From the NCBI GenBank assembly GCA_964424585.1, contig CAYRJD010000002.1, forward strand, positions 1 through 41,507: DNA of 41,507 bases, given 5' to 3'. A program made the translations under genes and the position numbers. Below are positions 30,551 through 37,777 of the stretch, piece after piece. Position 1 is the stretch's first letter. Every line of letters begins with the position of its first letter. Source of the DNA: CAYRJD01 sp964424585 (lineage in GTDB: Bacteria; Actinomycetota; Acidimicrobiia; Acidimicrobiales; Poriferisodalaceae). The notes beneath the pieces were generated by a model that saw nothing but the letters and a program-made list of their open reading frames with translations, was not told where the DNA came from and searched no databases.

Positions 30551-31846
30551 CTACCGGTCGCTCCGGCCGAAAGCGGCGTCGAGCAACGCGGCAGCGACGG
30601 AAACCGTCACGGTACCTAACGCAGGCTGCGACGACGAAGCACTGGTCGCGCCGGGTTGGGGCTCGGCGACCACGACGGCCACGAACTGGGGCGCATTGAC
30701 GGGCGCGACGGCGACGGCGAAGTGGCCGCTCGAACCTCGTGCCGTGCTGCTCACCGTGCCAGTCAGCCAGCTCGCGGGGGTCGTCGTGGGCCAGGCGGGC
30801 GGCCCGGGTTCGCTCAGCACGGCGGCGAGCGCCGCTCGCTGCGCCGACGGCGCGGCGTTGGGAGTTGGGCTGCCGCCACGCTCGCGCAGCGTTCGGGCGA
30901 TGGTGCGAGGAATGGTTTCATGGGGCGTGGGCTCTAGAGGCCCATTGTTGCGCACCGCGAGCTGGCCGGCGGGTGACGTCGTGTAGATCGCGTCGACCAC
31001 TCGGAGGTTCAGCGGCTGACGGCCGGTGATGACGCTCGCGACGACCGCCGCGACGCTCGCCGCGCTCAGCTGGGCTGGCGCGCGGTCGGGCGGCTCACCG
31101 AGCGGAGTGCCGACGTGGCCAGACCACGCGTTCAGCGCGTCGGCGGCGACGGCCGGCGCCCCAGGTTCGATGATGTGCCAGAGATAGGCGCGCTCGTGCG
31201 GCGAAGCGAGCAGCGGCTGGGTTGGGTCTGCTCGCAAGCTCCAGTAGAGGTCGACCGCTTCGTGGCGGGCGCGTTCGTCGTGCGCTCGGGCCAGCTCGTC
31301 AACCGGCGCTCGATCGGTCGACGTCAGCGCCAGCACGTTGCTGGTGGCGATGTCGACCAAGACGGCGTGCGCCCGCGCGGGCGACGACAGGTTGACCAGC
31401 GCATCGGCTAGCGCGCTCGTCGCCGCCAGCTGAAGGTCGTGGCGCAGCGTGAGCCCGAGGTGCCCGAGGGCCTCGTTGTCTCGCAGCAGATCGACGGGTT
31501 CGGCGTACCGCAGCGACGCGGCGGTGCCGCTCAGCTCTGGGCCGTAGGTCAGCTCGAGCCCGGCGGCACCAGCCGCGGCGGAGATGAAGCCGACCACGTC
31601 GGCGTACAGGTCGCCCGTCGGGTAGGTACGCGCCAGGTCGCCCGCAGGCGTGGTTGCCACCAGATGTCCGTCTGCGGTGACGACGTCGCCGCGCGGCGCG
31701 CCGATGGCGACCGCGGAGCCGCGGGTGTTCGGGGCCGCGACGCGCAGCTCTGCGTTGCGCAGCAACGACGCCGACGCGACGCCCGCCAGCACGCAGAGCA
31801 ACGCCAGCACGGTGAGCGTCGCCGCTGCGCGCACCCAGCGGCTCAC
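30551..31846 (-). CDS. pbpA: PbpA-like penicillin-binding protein homologue, apparently catalytically inactive
   Basis: 431 residues, in the place of PbpA (partner of RodA). An N-terminal membrane helix (about 7-28) is followed by the PBP dimerisation-domain features RGDVVTADG (52-60), YPTGDLYADVVGF (75-87) and GLELTYGPELSG (96-107), then LTLRHDLQLAA. In the transpeptidase domain the usual PPGSxFK is EPGAPAV (227-233), so Ser becomes Ala230 and Lys becomes Val233. The SxN region seems deleted, and KTG reads LTG (361-363). The GTG overlaps the rodA TGA. The name rests on position and N-terminal resemblance; activity as a transpeptidase is unlikely. Confidence 0.75.
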   Translation of the reverse strand: MSRWVRAAATLTVLALLCVLAGVASASLLRNAELRVAAPNTRGSAVAIGAPRGDVVTADGHLVATTPAGDLARTYPTGDLYADVVGFISAAAGAAGLELTYGPELSGTAASLRYAEPVDLLRDNEALGHLGLTLRHDLQLAATSALADALVNLSSPARAHAVLVDIATSNVLALTSTDRAPVDELARAHDERARHEAVDLYWSLRADPTQPLLASPHERAYLWHIIEPGAPAVAADALNAWSGHVGTPLGEPPDRAPAQLSAASVAAVVASVITGRQPLNLRVVDAIYTTSPAGQLAVRNNGPLEPTPHETIPRTIARTLRERGGSPTPNAAPSAQRAALAAVLSEPGPPAWPTTTPASWLTGTVSSTARGSSGHFAVAVAPVNAPQFVAVVVAEPQPGATSASSSQPALGTVTVSVAAALLDAAFGRSDR

Positions 31847-33273
31847 GCTGCGTCCTGCGGCGGCGCCGGCGTTTGCGTCGCGCGGCACAGCAACGCCCAG
31901 CCGATGGCGCCCGCGAGCAGCGACGTCGGCCCAAACCCGAGGCCGGCGATGCCGAGCGTGGTGGGCGGCGCCAAGCCCACGCCCGACGCCAGCACGAGCA
32001 CTGGCTGGACGACCAGCGCGCCGAACGTGCCAGCGGCTGTCGCCGCCCATCTCGGTTCGTGCGCGCGCGCCGCGGCGCGCAGCGCGACGAGGGCCACCAC
32101 CGCGACCAGCGCGACGAGCACGGCGACGCCCGCAAAACCGAGCGCCTCGGCGAAGCTGTTCAGCAAGGCGGCGCTCGGGTCGTGCCCGACGAGCGGGCTT
32201 CCTAGCCCCAAGCCGACACCGACGGCGCCGCCTTGCGCGAGCGCGAACGCGAACTCGGTTTCGACGCCGCGCCACAGCGCTTCGAGCCACGCGGCCAGCT
32301 CGACGCGCAGGGCTGGGTTTGCTGCGACAACGACCGCCAGCGCTGCTGTCCACAGGGCCAGCGACCCGCTGAACGTGAGCACCGCGCGACGGTGCTGAGC
32401 TGTTTGTTTGGGGTTGTGTTGCGCCGACGCGGCCAGCATCGCGGCGCCGATGACGAGCACGACCACCGCAGCCACCAGGTCGCGCGAAAACCACAGCACG
32501 ACCGCGGCACCGACTCCTACGACGAGCGTCGCGACGGCGGTGGCCACGTCGCACACGTCGTGGCCCGCCACGCGAACGCGGCGGCCGACGACGCGCCGAG
32601 CGAGCGCGCCGGCGTCGGCCGTGAGCCAACCGGTGAGCGCGACGACCAGCGCGATCTTGGTGAGCTCGAACGTCAGCACAGCCACGTCGCCGACGCGCAA
32701 AGACAGCGCGCCCAGCGAAGCATCGGGCGGTCGCGGGCCGGCCGCGCTGGTGGCCGCGCCGTTCAACCCGTAGCCGACGATGGGCCACAGCACCAGGCCC
32801 GCCAACGCCACGCCGCTCGCGACGGCGACCGTCGCGGCGCGCCAGCGCGCGGCGAGTGAGACGCTGAACGCCACCGTCGCGAGCGCGACCCAGCCGGTGT
32901 GCTGCCAGCTTGCGGTCGCGCTCAGCTCGCCCATCAGATCGACCCGCTCGAGGTGACCAGCCAGTACCCAACCCACGCCCACCACCAGCGTCGCCAGCGG
33001 CAGCAGCACCTCATCGGCGCGCGGGGCCCAGCGACGAAGTGCCGCGTGCGCCAGCGTGGCGCAAGCCGTCAACACCAACGCTTGGGCGACCGTCTGCGTC
33101 GGCTCCGCAGACAAGCCGTCGGCGTTGGCGGTCGACGCGCGGTTGGCTTCGCCGAGGCGCGTCAACAGCTCTGCCGCGCCGACGATGCCGACGGCCGCCA
33201 GCATCAATGAACGCTCGGTGCGCCTGTTGGCGCGCGTGCCGGTGCGCGTGTCTGTGCGCGTGTCTGTGCGCAA
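31843..33273 (-). CDS. rodA: RodA/FtsW (SEDS) family protein, divergent
   Basis: 476-residue polytopic protein of the SEDS glycosyltransferase family with about ten helices. FELTKIALVVALTGWL (202-217) matches the PSExxK region, and GGAVGVGLGLGSP (348-360) matches the GxGxGxG-P loop. The following segment should carry the catalytic Asp (as in SDFIFA); here it is AALLNSFAEALG (368-379) with Ala aligned to the Asp. The late SYGGSS motif reads GFGPTS. The TTG at 33273, 8 bp after the pstP stop, gives a basic N-terminus; an ATG at 33204 is an alternative. It overlaps pbpA as GTGA. Confidence 0.78.
   Translation of the reverse strand: MRTDTRTDTRTGTRANRRTERSLMLAAVGIVGAAELLTRLGEANRASTANADGLSAEPTQTVAQALVLTACATLAHAALRRWAPRADEVLLPLATLVVGVGWVLAGHLERVDLMGELSATASWQHTGWVALATVAFSVSLAARWRAATVAVASGVALAGLVLWPIVGYGLNGAATSAAGPRPPDASLGALSLRVGDVAVLTFELTKIALVVALTGWLTADAGALARRVVGRRVRVAGHDVCDVATAVATLVVGVGAAVVLWFSRDLVAAVVVLVIGAAMLAASAQHNPKQTAQHRRAVLTFSGSLALWTAALAVVVAANPALRVELAAWLEALWRGVETEFAFALAQGGAVGVGLGLGSPLVGHDPSAALLNSFAEALGFAGVAVLVALVAVVALVALRAAARAHEPRWAATAAGTFGALVVQPVLVLASGVGLAPPTTLGIAGLGFGPTSLLAGAIGWALLCRATQTPAPPQDAA
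33232..33267 (-). repeat. 12-bp in-frame tandem repeat at rodA N-terminus
   Basis: Three 12-bp units (33267-33256, 33255-33244, 33243-33232), the first two identical (ACAGACACGCGC on the minus strand), encode TDTRTDTRTGTR at the proposed N-terminus of the SEDS protein. Confidence 0.85.
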
Positions 33274-33281
33274 CGTTGGCG

Positions 33282-34181
33282 TCAGGGACGGAGGGTTTGC
33301 CTGAAGCGGAAACGCCCTCGGCGTCGTCTGCTCTCGCCGCGCCGCTCGGCCGGAGCGCCGGCCGCCGCGGGCGACTCGGTGTGCACCACCGTTTCGCCGT
33401 TGGCGTTCACCGTGGTGCGGGTGAGGTGCACGTCGACGACCATCGCGGTGGCGTTGTCGATGCCGCCGTTCGCGTTCGCCATCTGCACCAGCTGCTCGGC
33501 CGCGACGTTGGCTGACGGCACGGTCGACAGCACCACGGCGATCTCTTCGTCGGTCATCATCTTCGTGATGCCGTCGCTGCACAGCAGGTAGCGGTCGCCG
33601 CCTCTGATGTCGAGCACCCAGTCGTCGACCGTCACCTCGGGCAGCACGCCGACGGCGCGGGTGAGCGTGTTGCGCTCGACGTGGGTTTCCGCCTCGTGCG
33701 GTTCGAGCAGCCCGAGCCGCACCATCTCTGCGACGCGGCTGTGATCGAGCGTGAGCTGTTCCAGCTGGCTGCCCTGGTGGCGGTAGACGCGCGAGTCGCC
33801 GACGTTGACGAGGCCGAGGCGATGGCCGTTCGCGGTGTCGACGATTGCCAGCGCGCAGACGGTTGTGCACATGCCCATCAGCGCAGCGTCGTCGATAGCG
33901 GTTGAGTGGATGACGTAGTTGGCGTGCTCGACCGCTTCCACCAAGTCGTCGTGAGAGGTCGGCGCGCGCTCGACCATCGCAGCCACCGCGAGCGCGGATG
34001 CCACTTCGCCGTTGCCGGGCCCGCCCAGCCCGTCGGCGACGATGAACAAGCGCGGGTCGGCGTGGCAGGCGTCTTGGTTCATCGAGCGCACCTTGCCGAC
34101 GTCAGACAGGCTGCCCCAGCGCAGACGCAGGTCGACCCGCACGCTCGCGCGGAGCTCGGCGGCCACTGCGTCGGTGCTCAC
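33282..34181 (-). CDS. pstP: PP2C-family Ser/Thr phosphatase PstP
   Basis: 299-residue PPM phosphatase that would reverse PknB phosphorylation. Motifs: SDVGKVRSMNQDA (27-38; the usual NED is NQD), FIVADGLGG (46-54), GDSRVYR, LCSDGIT and IDNATAMVV carry the metal-binding Asps. Unlike mycobacterial PstP (about 500 residues with a membrane helix and outer domain), it ends in a basic tail with no membrane segment, so it is probably cytoplasmic. The GTG at 34181 overlaps fhaB (GTGA). Confidence 0.9.
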   Translation of the reverse strand: MSTDAVAAELRASVRVDLRLRWGSLSDVGKVRSMNQDACHADPRLFIVADGLGGPGNGEVASALAVAAMVERAPTSHDDLVEAVEHANYVIHSTAIDDAALMGMCTTVCALAIVDTANGHRLGLVNVGDSRVYRHQGSQLEQLTLDHSRVAEMVRLGLLEPHEAETHVERNTLTRAVGVLPEVTVDDWVLDIRGGDRYLLCSDGITKMMTDEEIAVVLSTVPSANVAAEQLVQMANANGGIDNATAMVVDVHLTRTTVNANGETVVHTESPAAAGAPAERRGESRRRRGRFRFRQTLRP

Positions 34182-34624
34182 GAGGAGACCTCGAACACCG
34201 TCGCGCCGATCTGAATCTGGTCGCCGCGCGCAACGATCGTCGCGGCGCCTATGCGCTGGCGGTTCAGGTAGGTGCCGTTGGTCGAACCCAAGTCTTCCAG
34301 CAGGTGCCTGCCGTCTTCGCTGAACAGCCTCGCGTGAACTTGCGACGAGTAGCCGTCGTCGACGGTGATGTCGCAAGCGACGTCTCGCCCGATCGTCACG
34401 TCGGTTGCGAGGTCGTGGCGACGGCCGCGGTCGTCTTCTGGCAAGCAGACGACGAGACACGGCGTCTCATCTGGTTGCGCCGTGTGCGCGCTCGGCGGTC
34501 GGCTGACGTCGCGCAGCGTCCGCGCGCTGAACCCCTTCAAGGTCACGACGAAGACGCGCGCCACGAACAACGTCATCAGCGCGAACAGGCACACCCCCAG
34601 CACGCGCACCAGCTGCGCGGTCAC
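34178..34624 (-). CDS. fhaB: Membrane-anchored FHA protein FhaB
   Basis: 148 residues: an N-terminal membrane helix (about 7-29) and a C-terminal FHA domain (about 70-146) with the phosphothreonine-binding signatures TIGRD, SSQVHARL and LGSTNGTYLN. This is the FhaB/FipA layout, which recruits division and wall proteins after PknB phosphorylation. GTG start at 34624 overlaps the TGA of the upstream FHA gene, and its own stop overlaps pstP; all are co-translated. Confidence 0.9.
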   Translation of the reverse strand: MTAQLVRVLGVCLFALMTLFVARVFVVTLKGFSARTLRDVSRPPSAHTAQPDETPCLVVCLPEDDRGRRHDLATDVTIGRDVACDITVDDGYSSQVHARLFSEDGRHLLEDLGSTNGTYLNRQRIGAATIVARGDQIQIGATVFEVSS

Positions 34625-34950
34625 GGCGCGACGCTCTCATCGACGCGCAGCTCGTGTGAGCCGATCGTGATGACGTCGCCGTGGCTGACGCGCGCGCTGG
34701 TGATCGCGGCGCCGTCGACGAACGTGCCGTTTGAGCTGGCGAGGTCGACCAGCAGCATCCCGCTGGCGTCTAGCCGGATCTGCGCGTGACGGCGCGACAC
34801 GGCGTCGCCCGTCAGCACGACATCGCAGTCGGCGCGGCGGCCGATGACCAGCGCGCCGACGACGGCGTAGCGGCGGCCGTCGGAGTCGACGAGCGCCCGT
34901 CTTCGTGTGCCCGTCGAGCCGTCACCCGCGGGCGGGTTGTCCGCGGCCAC
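34621..34950 (-). CDS. Short FHA-domain protein (FhaA position)
   Basis: 109 residues, essentially a lone FHA domain with VIGRRADCDVVL, VSRRHAQI and LASSNGTFVDG. In mycobacteria this first operon position is FhaA, which also has a large N-terminal DUF3662 domain and binds MviN; that part is absent here. The GTG at 34950 lies 8 nt after a TAGACT box, suggesting a leaderless transcript that starts the whole division operon. Confidence 0.85.
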   Translation of the reverse strand: MAADNPPAGDGSTGTRRRALVDSDGRRYAVVGALVIGRRADCDVVLTGDAVSRRHAQIRLDASGMLLVDLASSNGTFVDGAAITSARVSHGDVITIGSHELRVDESVAP

Positions 34951-34958
34951 AAGCCGTC

Positions 34959-34964
34959 AGTCTA
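34959..34964 (-). promoter_or_regulatory. -10-like box TAGACT for the FHA-pstP-rodA-pbpA-pknB-crgA operon
   Basis: TAGACT on the minus strand lies 8 nt before the GTG of the first FHA gene. It shares a 41-bp gap with the tRNA-Leu promoter, so the two divergent promoters overlap. Confidence 0.45.
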
Positions 34965-34974
34965 GGAACGGCGC

Positions 34975-34980
34975 TAGCCT
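34975..34980 (+). promoter_or_regulatory. -10-like box TAGCCT upstream of tRNA-Leu
   Basis: TAGCCT ends 11 nt before the first tRNA-Leu base. The upstream part falls in the FHA gene and no -35 is evident. Confidence 0.4.
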
Positions 34981-34991
34981 TACGACCAAGA

Positions 34992-35075
34992 GCGCGAGTG
35001 GCGGAATTGGCAGACGCGCAGGCTTCAGGTGCCTGTGCCCGTATGGGTGTGAGGGTTCAAGTCCCTCCTCGCGCA
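34992..35075 (+). tRNA. tRNA-Leu (anticodon CAG)
   Basis: 84-nt class II tRNA. Acceptor arms GCGCGAG and CTCGCGC pair perfectly; the anticodon arm CAGGC-TTCAGGT-GCCTG gives anticodon CAG; a long variable arm follows (TGCCCGTATGGGT part), then a T arm with GGGTTCAAGTCCC. The discriminator is A at 35075; CCA is not encoded (CCC follows). Confidence 0.97.
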
Positions 35076-35099
35076 CCCCAGTCTTGGTGCACTGCGGTG

Positions 35100-35113
35100 C
35101 TCGCGAAGGCGAG
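35100..35113. terminator. Small hairpin between tRNA-Leu and ogt
   Basis: Arms CTCGC (35100-35104) and GCGAG (35109-35113) around a GAAG loop, preceded by GCAC/GTGC arms near 35089-35100. It lies between the convergent tRNA and methyltransferase genes. No U-tract, so termination is tentative. Confidence 0.3.
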
Positions 35114-35127
35114 TGGCGACCCTGCCC

Positions 35128-35688
35128 CTACGACGCCTTGTAGCTGGCGCCTTCCATGTCCAGCAGCGCGGCCTTGGTCGCCACGCCGCCAGCGCCGCCG
35201 TAGCCGCCGAGCGTTCCGCCCGACTGCGTGACCCGATGGCACGGCAGCACGATCGGAACGGGGTTGCGCTTGTTGGCGTTGCCCACGGCTCGCACCGCCT
35301 TGGGTCGACCCAGGCGAGCGGCTTGGTCTTTGTAGCTGGCGGTCTCGCCGAACGGAATCTCGTTCAGCGCGCGCCAGGCGTCGACCTGAAAGTCGGTGCC
35401 CCGCAAGTCGAGCGGCAAGTCGAAGCTGGTGCGCTTCTTGGCGAAGTACTCGCGCAGCTGGTCCTTCGCCGCGGCGAGCACCTGGTGCTTGTGCGAGACC
35501 TTGACATCGCTCGCGTCGGGCCAGTCGACGATCTGGCCAGTCGCGCCAGCGAGCGTCGCCGCGCGATCTGACTGTGCGGTCGGGCCCCACAGCACGGCGC
35601 GCAAGCCTGCGTCGGTCGCGACCAAGGTCAGCTCGCCGACTGGGCTCTTCAAGCTGGTGCTGTAGTGCTGAGTGTCGGTGGTTGGCAT
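35128..35688 (-). CDS. ogt: Methylated-DNA--protein-cysteine methyltransferase
   Basis: 186-residue suicidal DNA repair protein that moves alkyl groups from O6-alkylguanine to Cys150 in IVLPCHRV. Other conserved parts are FQVDAWRALNEIPFGETASYKDQAARLG (helix-turn-helix; near 100-127) and AVGNANKRNP (the Asn hinge). The N-terminal domain is present, so it is of the Ogt/AGT type without an Ada domain. The ATG at 35688 has AAAGGAACACACAAC upstream. It stands alone between tRNA-Leu and an acyl-CoA dehydrogenase gene on the same strand. Confidence 0.93.
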   Translation of the reverse strand: MPTTDTQHYSTSLKSPVGELTLVATDAGLRAVLWGPTAQSDRAATLAGATGQIVDWPDASDVKVSHKHQVLAAAKDQLREYFAKKRTSFDLPLDLRGTDFQVDAWRALNEIPFGETASYKDQAARLGRPKAVRAVGNANKRNPVPIVLPCHRVTQSGGTLGGYGGAGGVATKAALLDMEGASYKAS

Positions 35689-35736
35689 GTTGTGTGTTCC
35701 TTTCGGTAGAGGAGTGAACGGCGACAGTCTCGCGCG

Positions 35737-36915
35737 TCAGCGAAACGCAGGAAGCCCAGTTATTTCTTGTCCGAGGATCAGCCCGTGAATTTCTTCGGTG
35801 CCCTCATACGTCATCACCGACTCCATGTTCGCGGCGTGACGCATCGGAGGGTATTCGGTGCTGACGCCGTTCGCGCCCATCATCGCTCGGGCGGTGCGAG
35901 CGACGTCGAGCGCGACGCGGCAGTTGTGGCGCTTCGCCATCGAGATGTGCGCAGGCGTGATGCGGTGCGCGTCTTTGAGCAGCCCGAGCCGGATCGCCTG
36001 GAGGTTCGCGTTTGTGAGCTGCGTCAGCATGTCGGCGAACTTGATCTGGCTGATCTGAAACCCCGCGAGCGGCCGGCCGAACTGCGGACGGTCGAGCTGA
36101 TACGCGAGCGCCGCCTCGTAGCACGCCCGCGCAACGCCGGCGGCCCCGAACGCGATGCCAAAACGCGCCTCCGCCAGGCAGCTCAGCGGCGCGCCGATGC
36201 TCGTCGCGTCGACGAGCCGCATCGACTCGTCCACCACGACGTCGTCTAGGTAGAACTCGCCGGTCACCGACGCGCGCAGCGACAGCTTGTTGTTGATCTT
36301 GCGGGCTAGAAAGCCGTCGGAGTCGGTGGGCACCAAGAAGCCGCGAAAGCCTTCGTCGGTCTTCGCCCACACGATCGCGAGGTGCGCGAGCCCCGCGTTG
36401 GTGATCCACCGCTTGGCGCCGTTGAGCACCCACTCGTCGCCGCGCCGCACCGCCCGCGTGGTCATCGACGACGGGTCAGAGCCGTGGTCGGGCTCGGTCA
36501 GCCCGAAGCAGCCGATCACCTCGCCCGCGGCCATGCGCGGCAGCCAGCGCTCTTTCTGCTCGGCGGTGCCGTAGCGCCAGATGGGGAACATGCACAGCGA
36601 GCCCTGCACCGACACGAAGCTGCGCAGGCCGCTGTCGCCTGCCTCTAGCTCGCGACACGCCACGCCGTACGCCATTGCCGAGGCACCCGCGCAGCCGTAG
36701 CCGTCTAGGTGCATGCCCAGCAAGCCCATGTCGGCGATGGTCGGCACCAGCTCGGTCGGAAACGTGCCCGCCTCGAAGTGGCTGGCGACGATCGGGTTCC
36801 ACTCGGCGTCGACGAACTTCGCGACCGTGTCGCGGATGAGCGTCTCTTCTTCGTTGAGCGCGTCGTCGCTTGCGTAGAAGTCGGACAGGGCGCTCGGGTC
36901 GGCGGTTGCAGTCAC
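35737..36915 (-). CDS. Acyl-CoA dehydrogenase, glutaryl-CoA dehydrogenase-like
   Basis: 392-residue FAD enzyme. FGLTEPDHGSDPSSMTTRA and RWITNAGLAHLAIVWAKT match the FAD/substrate loops of glutaryl-CoA dehydrogenase. The catalytic Glu sits in TYEGTEEIHGLILGQEITG near the C-terminus, also GCDH-like. True GCDH decarboxylates glutaryl-CoA to crotonyl-CoA using an Arg that I cannot place with certainty, so another short-chain substrate is possible. The GTG at 36915 is preferred because the upstream 9 codons reach toward the divergent gene and are atypical for the family. Confidence 0.88.
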   Translation of the reverse strand: MTATADPSALSDFYASDDALNEEETLIRDTVAKFVDAEWNPIVASHFEAGTFPTELVPTIADMGLLGMHLDGYGCAGASAMAYGVACRELEAGDSGLRSFVSVQGSLCMFPIWRYGTAEQKERWLPRMAAGEVIGCFGLTEPDHGSDPSSMTTRAVRRGDEWVLNGAKRWITNAGLAHLAIVWAKTDEGFRGFLVPTDSDGFLARKINNKLSLRASVTGEFYLDDVVVDESMRLVDATSIGAPLSCLAEARFGIAFGAAGVARACYEAALAYQLDRPQFGRPLAGFQISQIKFADMLTQLTNANLQAIRLGLLKDAHRITPAHISMAKRHNCRVALDVARTARAMMGANGVSTEYPPMRHAANMESVMTYEGTEEIHGLILGQEITGLPAFR

Positions 36916-36970
36916 GCCCGCAGTATGGCGGCAAGAGCGCACGCGCCTATTTCGTCAGCGGCTCGACGTT

Positions 36971-36976
36971 TAGGCT
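36971..36976 (+). promoter_or_regulatory. -10-like box TAGGCT, leaderless promoter candidate
   Basis: TAGGCT ends 6 nt before the GTG of the MBL-fold gene, identical to the box ahead of the pst operon and of the DUF4143 ATPase gene. Confidence 0.45.
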
Positions 36977-36982
36977 GAACCG

Positions 36983-37777
36983 GTGAGCGACGCGCAAGCG
37001 GTCAGTCGCGCCGGCGACGGCGGCCCTCTATCCGATCGGCTATCCGATCGGCCATCAGATCGGCTCTACTTTCGGCAGCTGCTGTCGGGCCGCGACTTCG
37101 CGGTCGGCGATCCGCTGGCGACACAGATGGTCAACTTCGCCTACCTCATCGGCGACCGAGCGACCGGCGAGGCGGTGGTCGTCGACCCGGCTTACGGCGT
37201 GAGCGACCTGGTCGACGTCGCTGCGGCCGACGGCATGAAGCTCGTCGGCGTGCTCGCCACCCACTACCACGCCGATCACGTCGGCGGCGACATGATGGGT
37301 CACTCCATCGAAGGCGTCGCCGCGCTGCTCGAGCTCGAGGGCATGAAGATTCACGTCCAGCGACCCGAAGCCGAGCTGGTGCGCAAGACCACCGGCGTGT
37401 CGGCGAGCGACCTGGTCGAGCACGACCCGGGCGACGTGCTGATGGTCGGCGATGTGGCGATCGAGCTGATCCACACGCCCGGGCACACGCCTGGCAGCCA
37501 GTGCTTTCTGGTGGAGGGTGCGCTGGTGGCTGGCGACACGCTGTTTCTCGAGGGCTGCGGCCGCACCGATCTGCCGGGCAGTGACTCGGCGGCCATGTAC
37601 CACACGCTGCACTCAACGCTCGCTCGCATTCCCGATGAGGCGGTGCTGTTTCCGGGTCACCGCTACTCGTTCCACTCGTCTGCCACGATGGGGCAGACCC
37701 GCGAGATGAACTTCGTGTTCAAGCCGACGTCGGAGGCGCAGTGGCTGACGATGTTCGGGCAGGCGGCGCTGCGGTAG
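36983..37777 (+). CDS. MBL-fold hydrolase, ETHE1/persulfide dioxygenase-like
   Basis: 264-residue metallo-beta-lactamase-fold protein. THYHADH at 93-99 is the metal-site motif, followed by HTPGHTPGSQCFL and a late PGHRYSFHSS His. Pairing with a rhodanese gene and a TSUP exporter suggests the ETHE1 class, which oxidises glutathione- or mycothiol-persulfide to sulfite, but glyoxalase-II-like activity cannot be excluded. The N-terminal 28 residues contain SDRLSDRPSDRL from a 12-bp repeat. Start GTG at 36983. Its TAG overlaps the GTG of the rhodanese gene by one base. Confidence 0.85.
   Translation: MSDAQAVSRAGDGGPLSDRLSDRPSDRLYFRQLLSGRDFAVGDPLATQMVNFAYLIGDRATGEAVVVDPAYGVSDLVDVAAADGMKLVGVLATHYHADHVGGDMMGHSIEGVAALLELEGMKIHVQRPEAELVRKTTGVSASDLVEHDPGDVLMVGDVAIELIHTPGHTPGSQCFLVEGALVAGDTLFLEGCGRTDLPGSDSAAMYHTLHSTLARIPDEAVLFPGHRYSFHSSATMGQTREMNFVFKPTSEAQWLTMFGQAALR
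37029..37064 (+). repeat. 12-bp in-frame tandem repeat in the MBL gene
   Basis: Three 12-bp units (37029-37040, 37041-37052, 37053-37064), two identical TATCCGATCGGC and one variant, encode a repeated LSDR/PSDR tetrapeptide in the non-conserved N-terminus. Confidence 0.9.

Noticed and set aside
31847..32971. N-terminal extension of the pbpA frame
   Set aside because: It lies wholly within rodA, is Arg/Gly-rich and lacks family similarity; the GTG at 31846 overlaps the rodA stop and starts a proper membrane helix.
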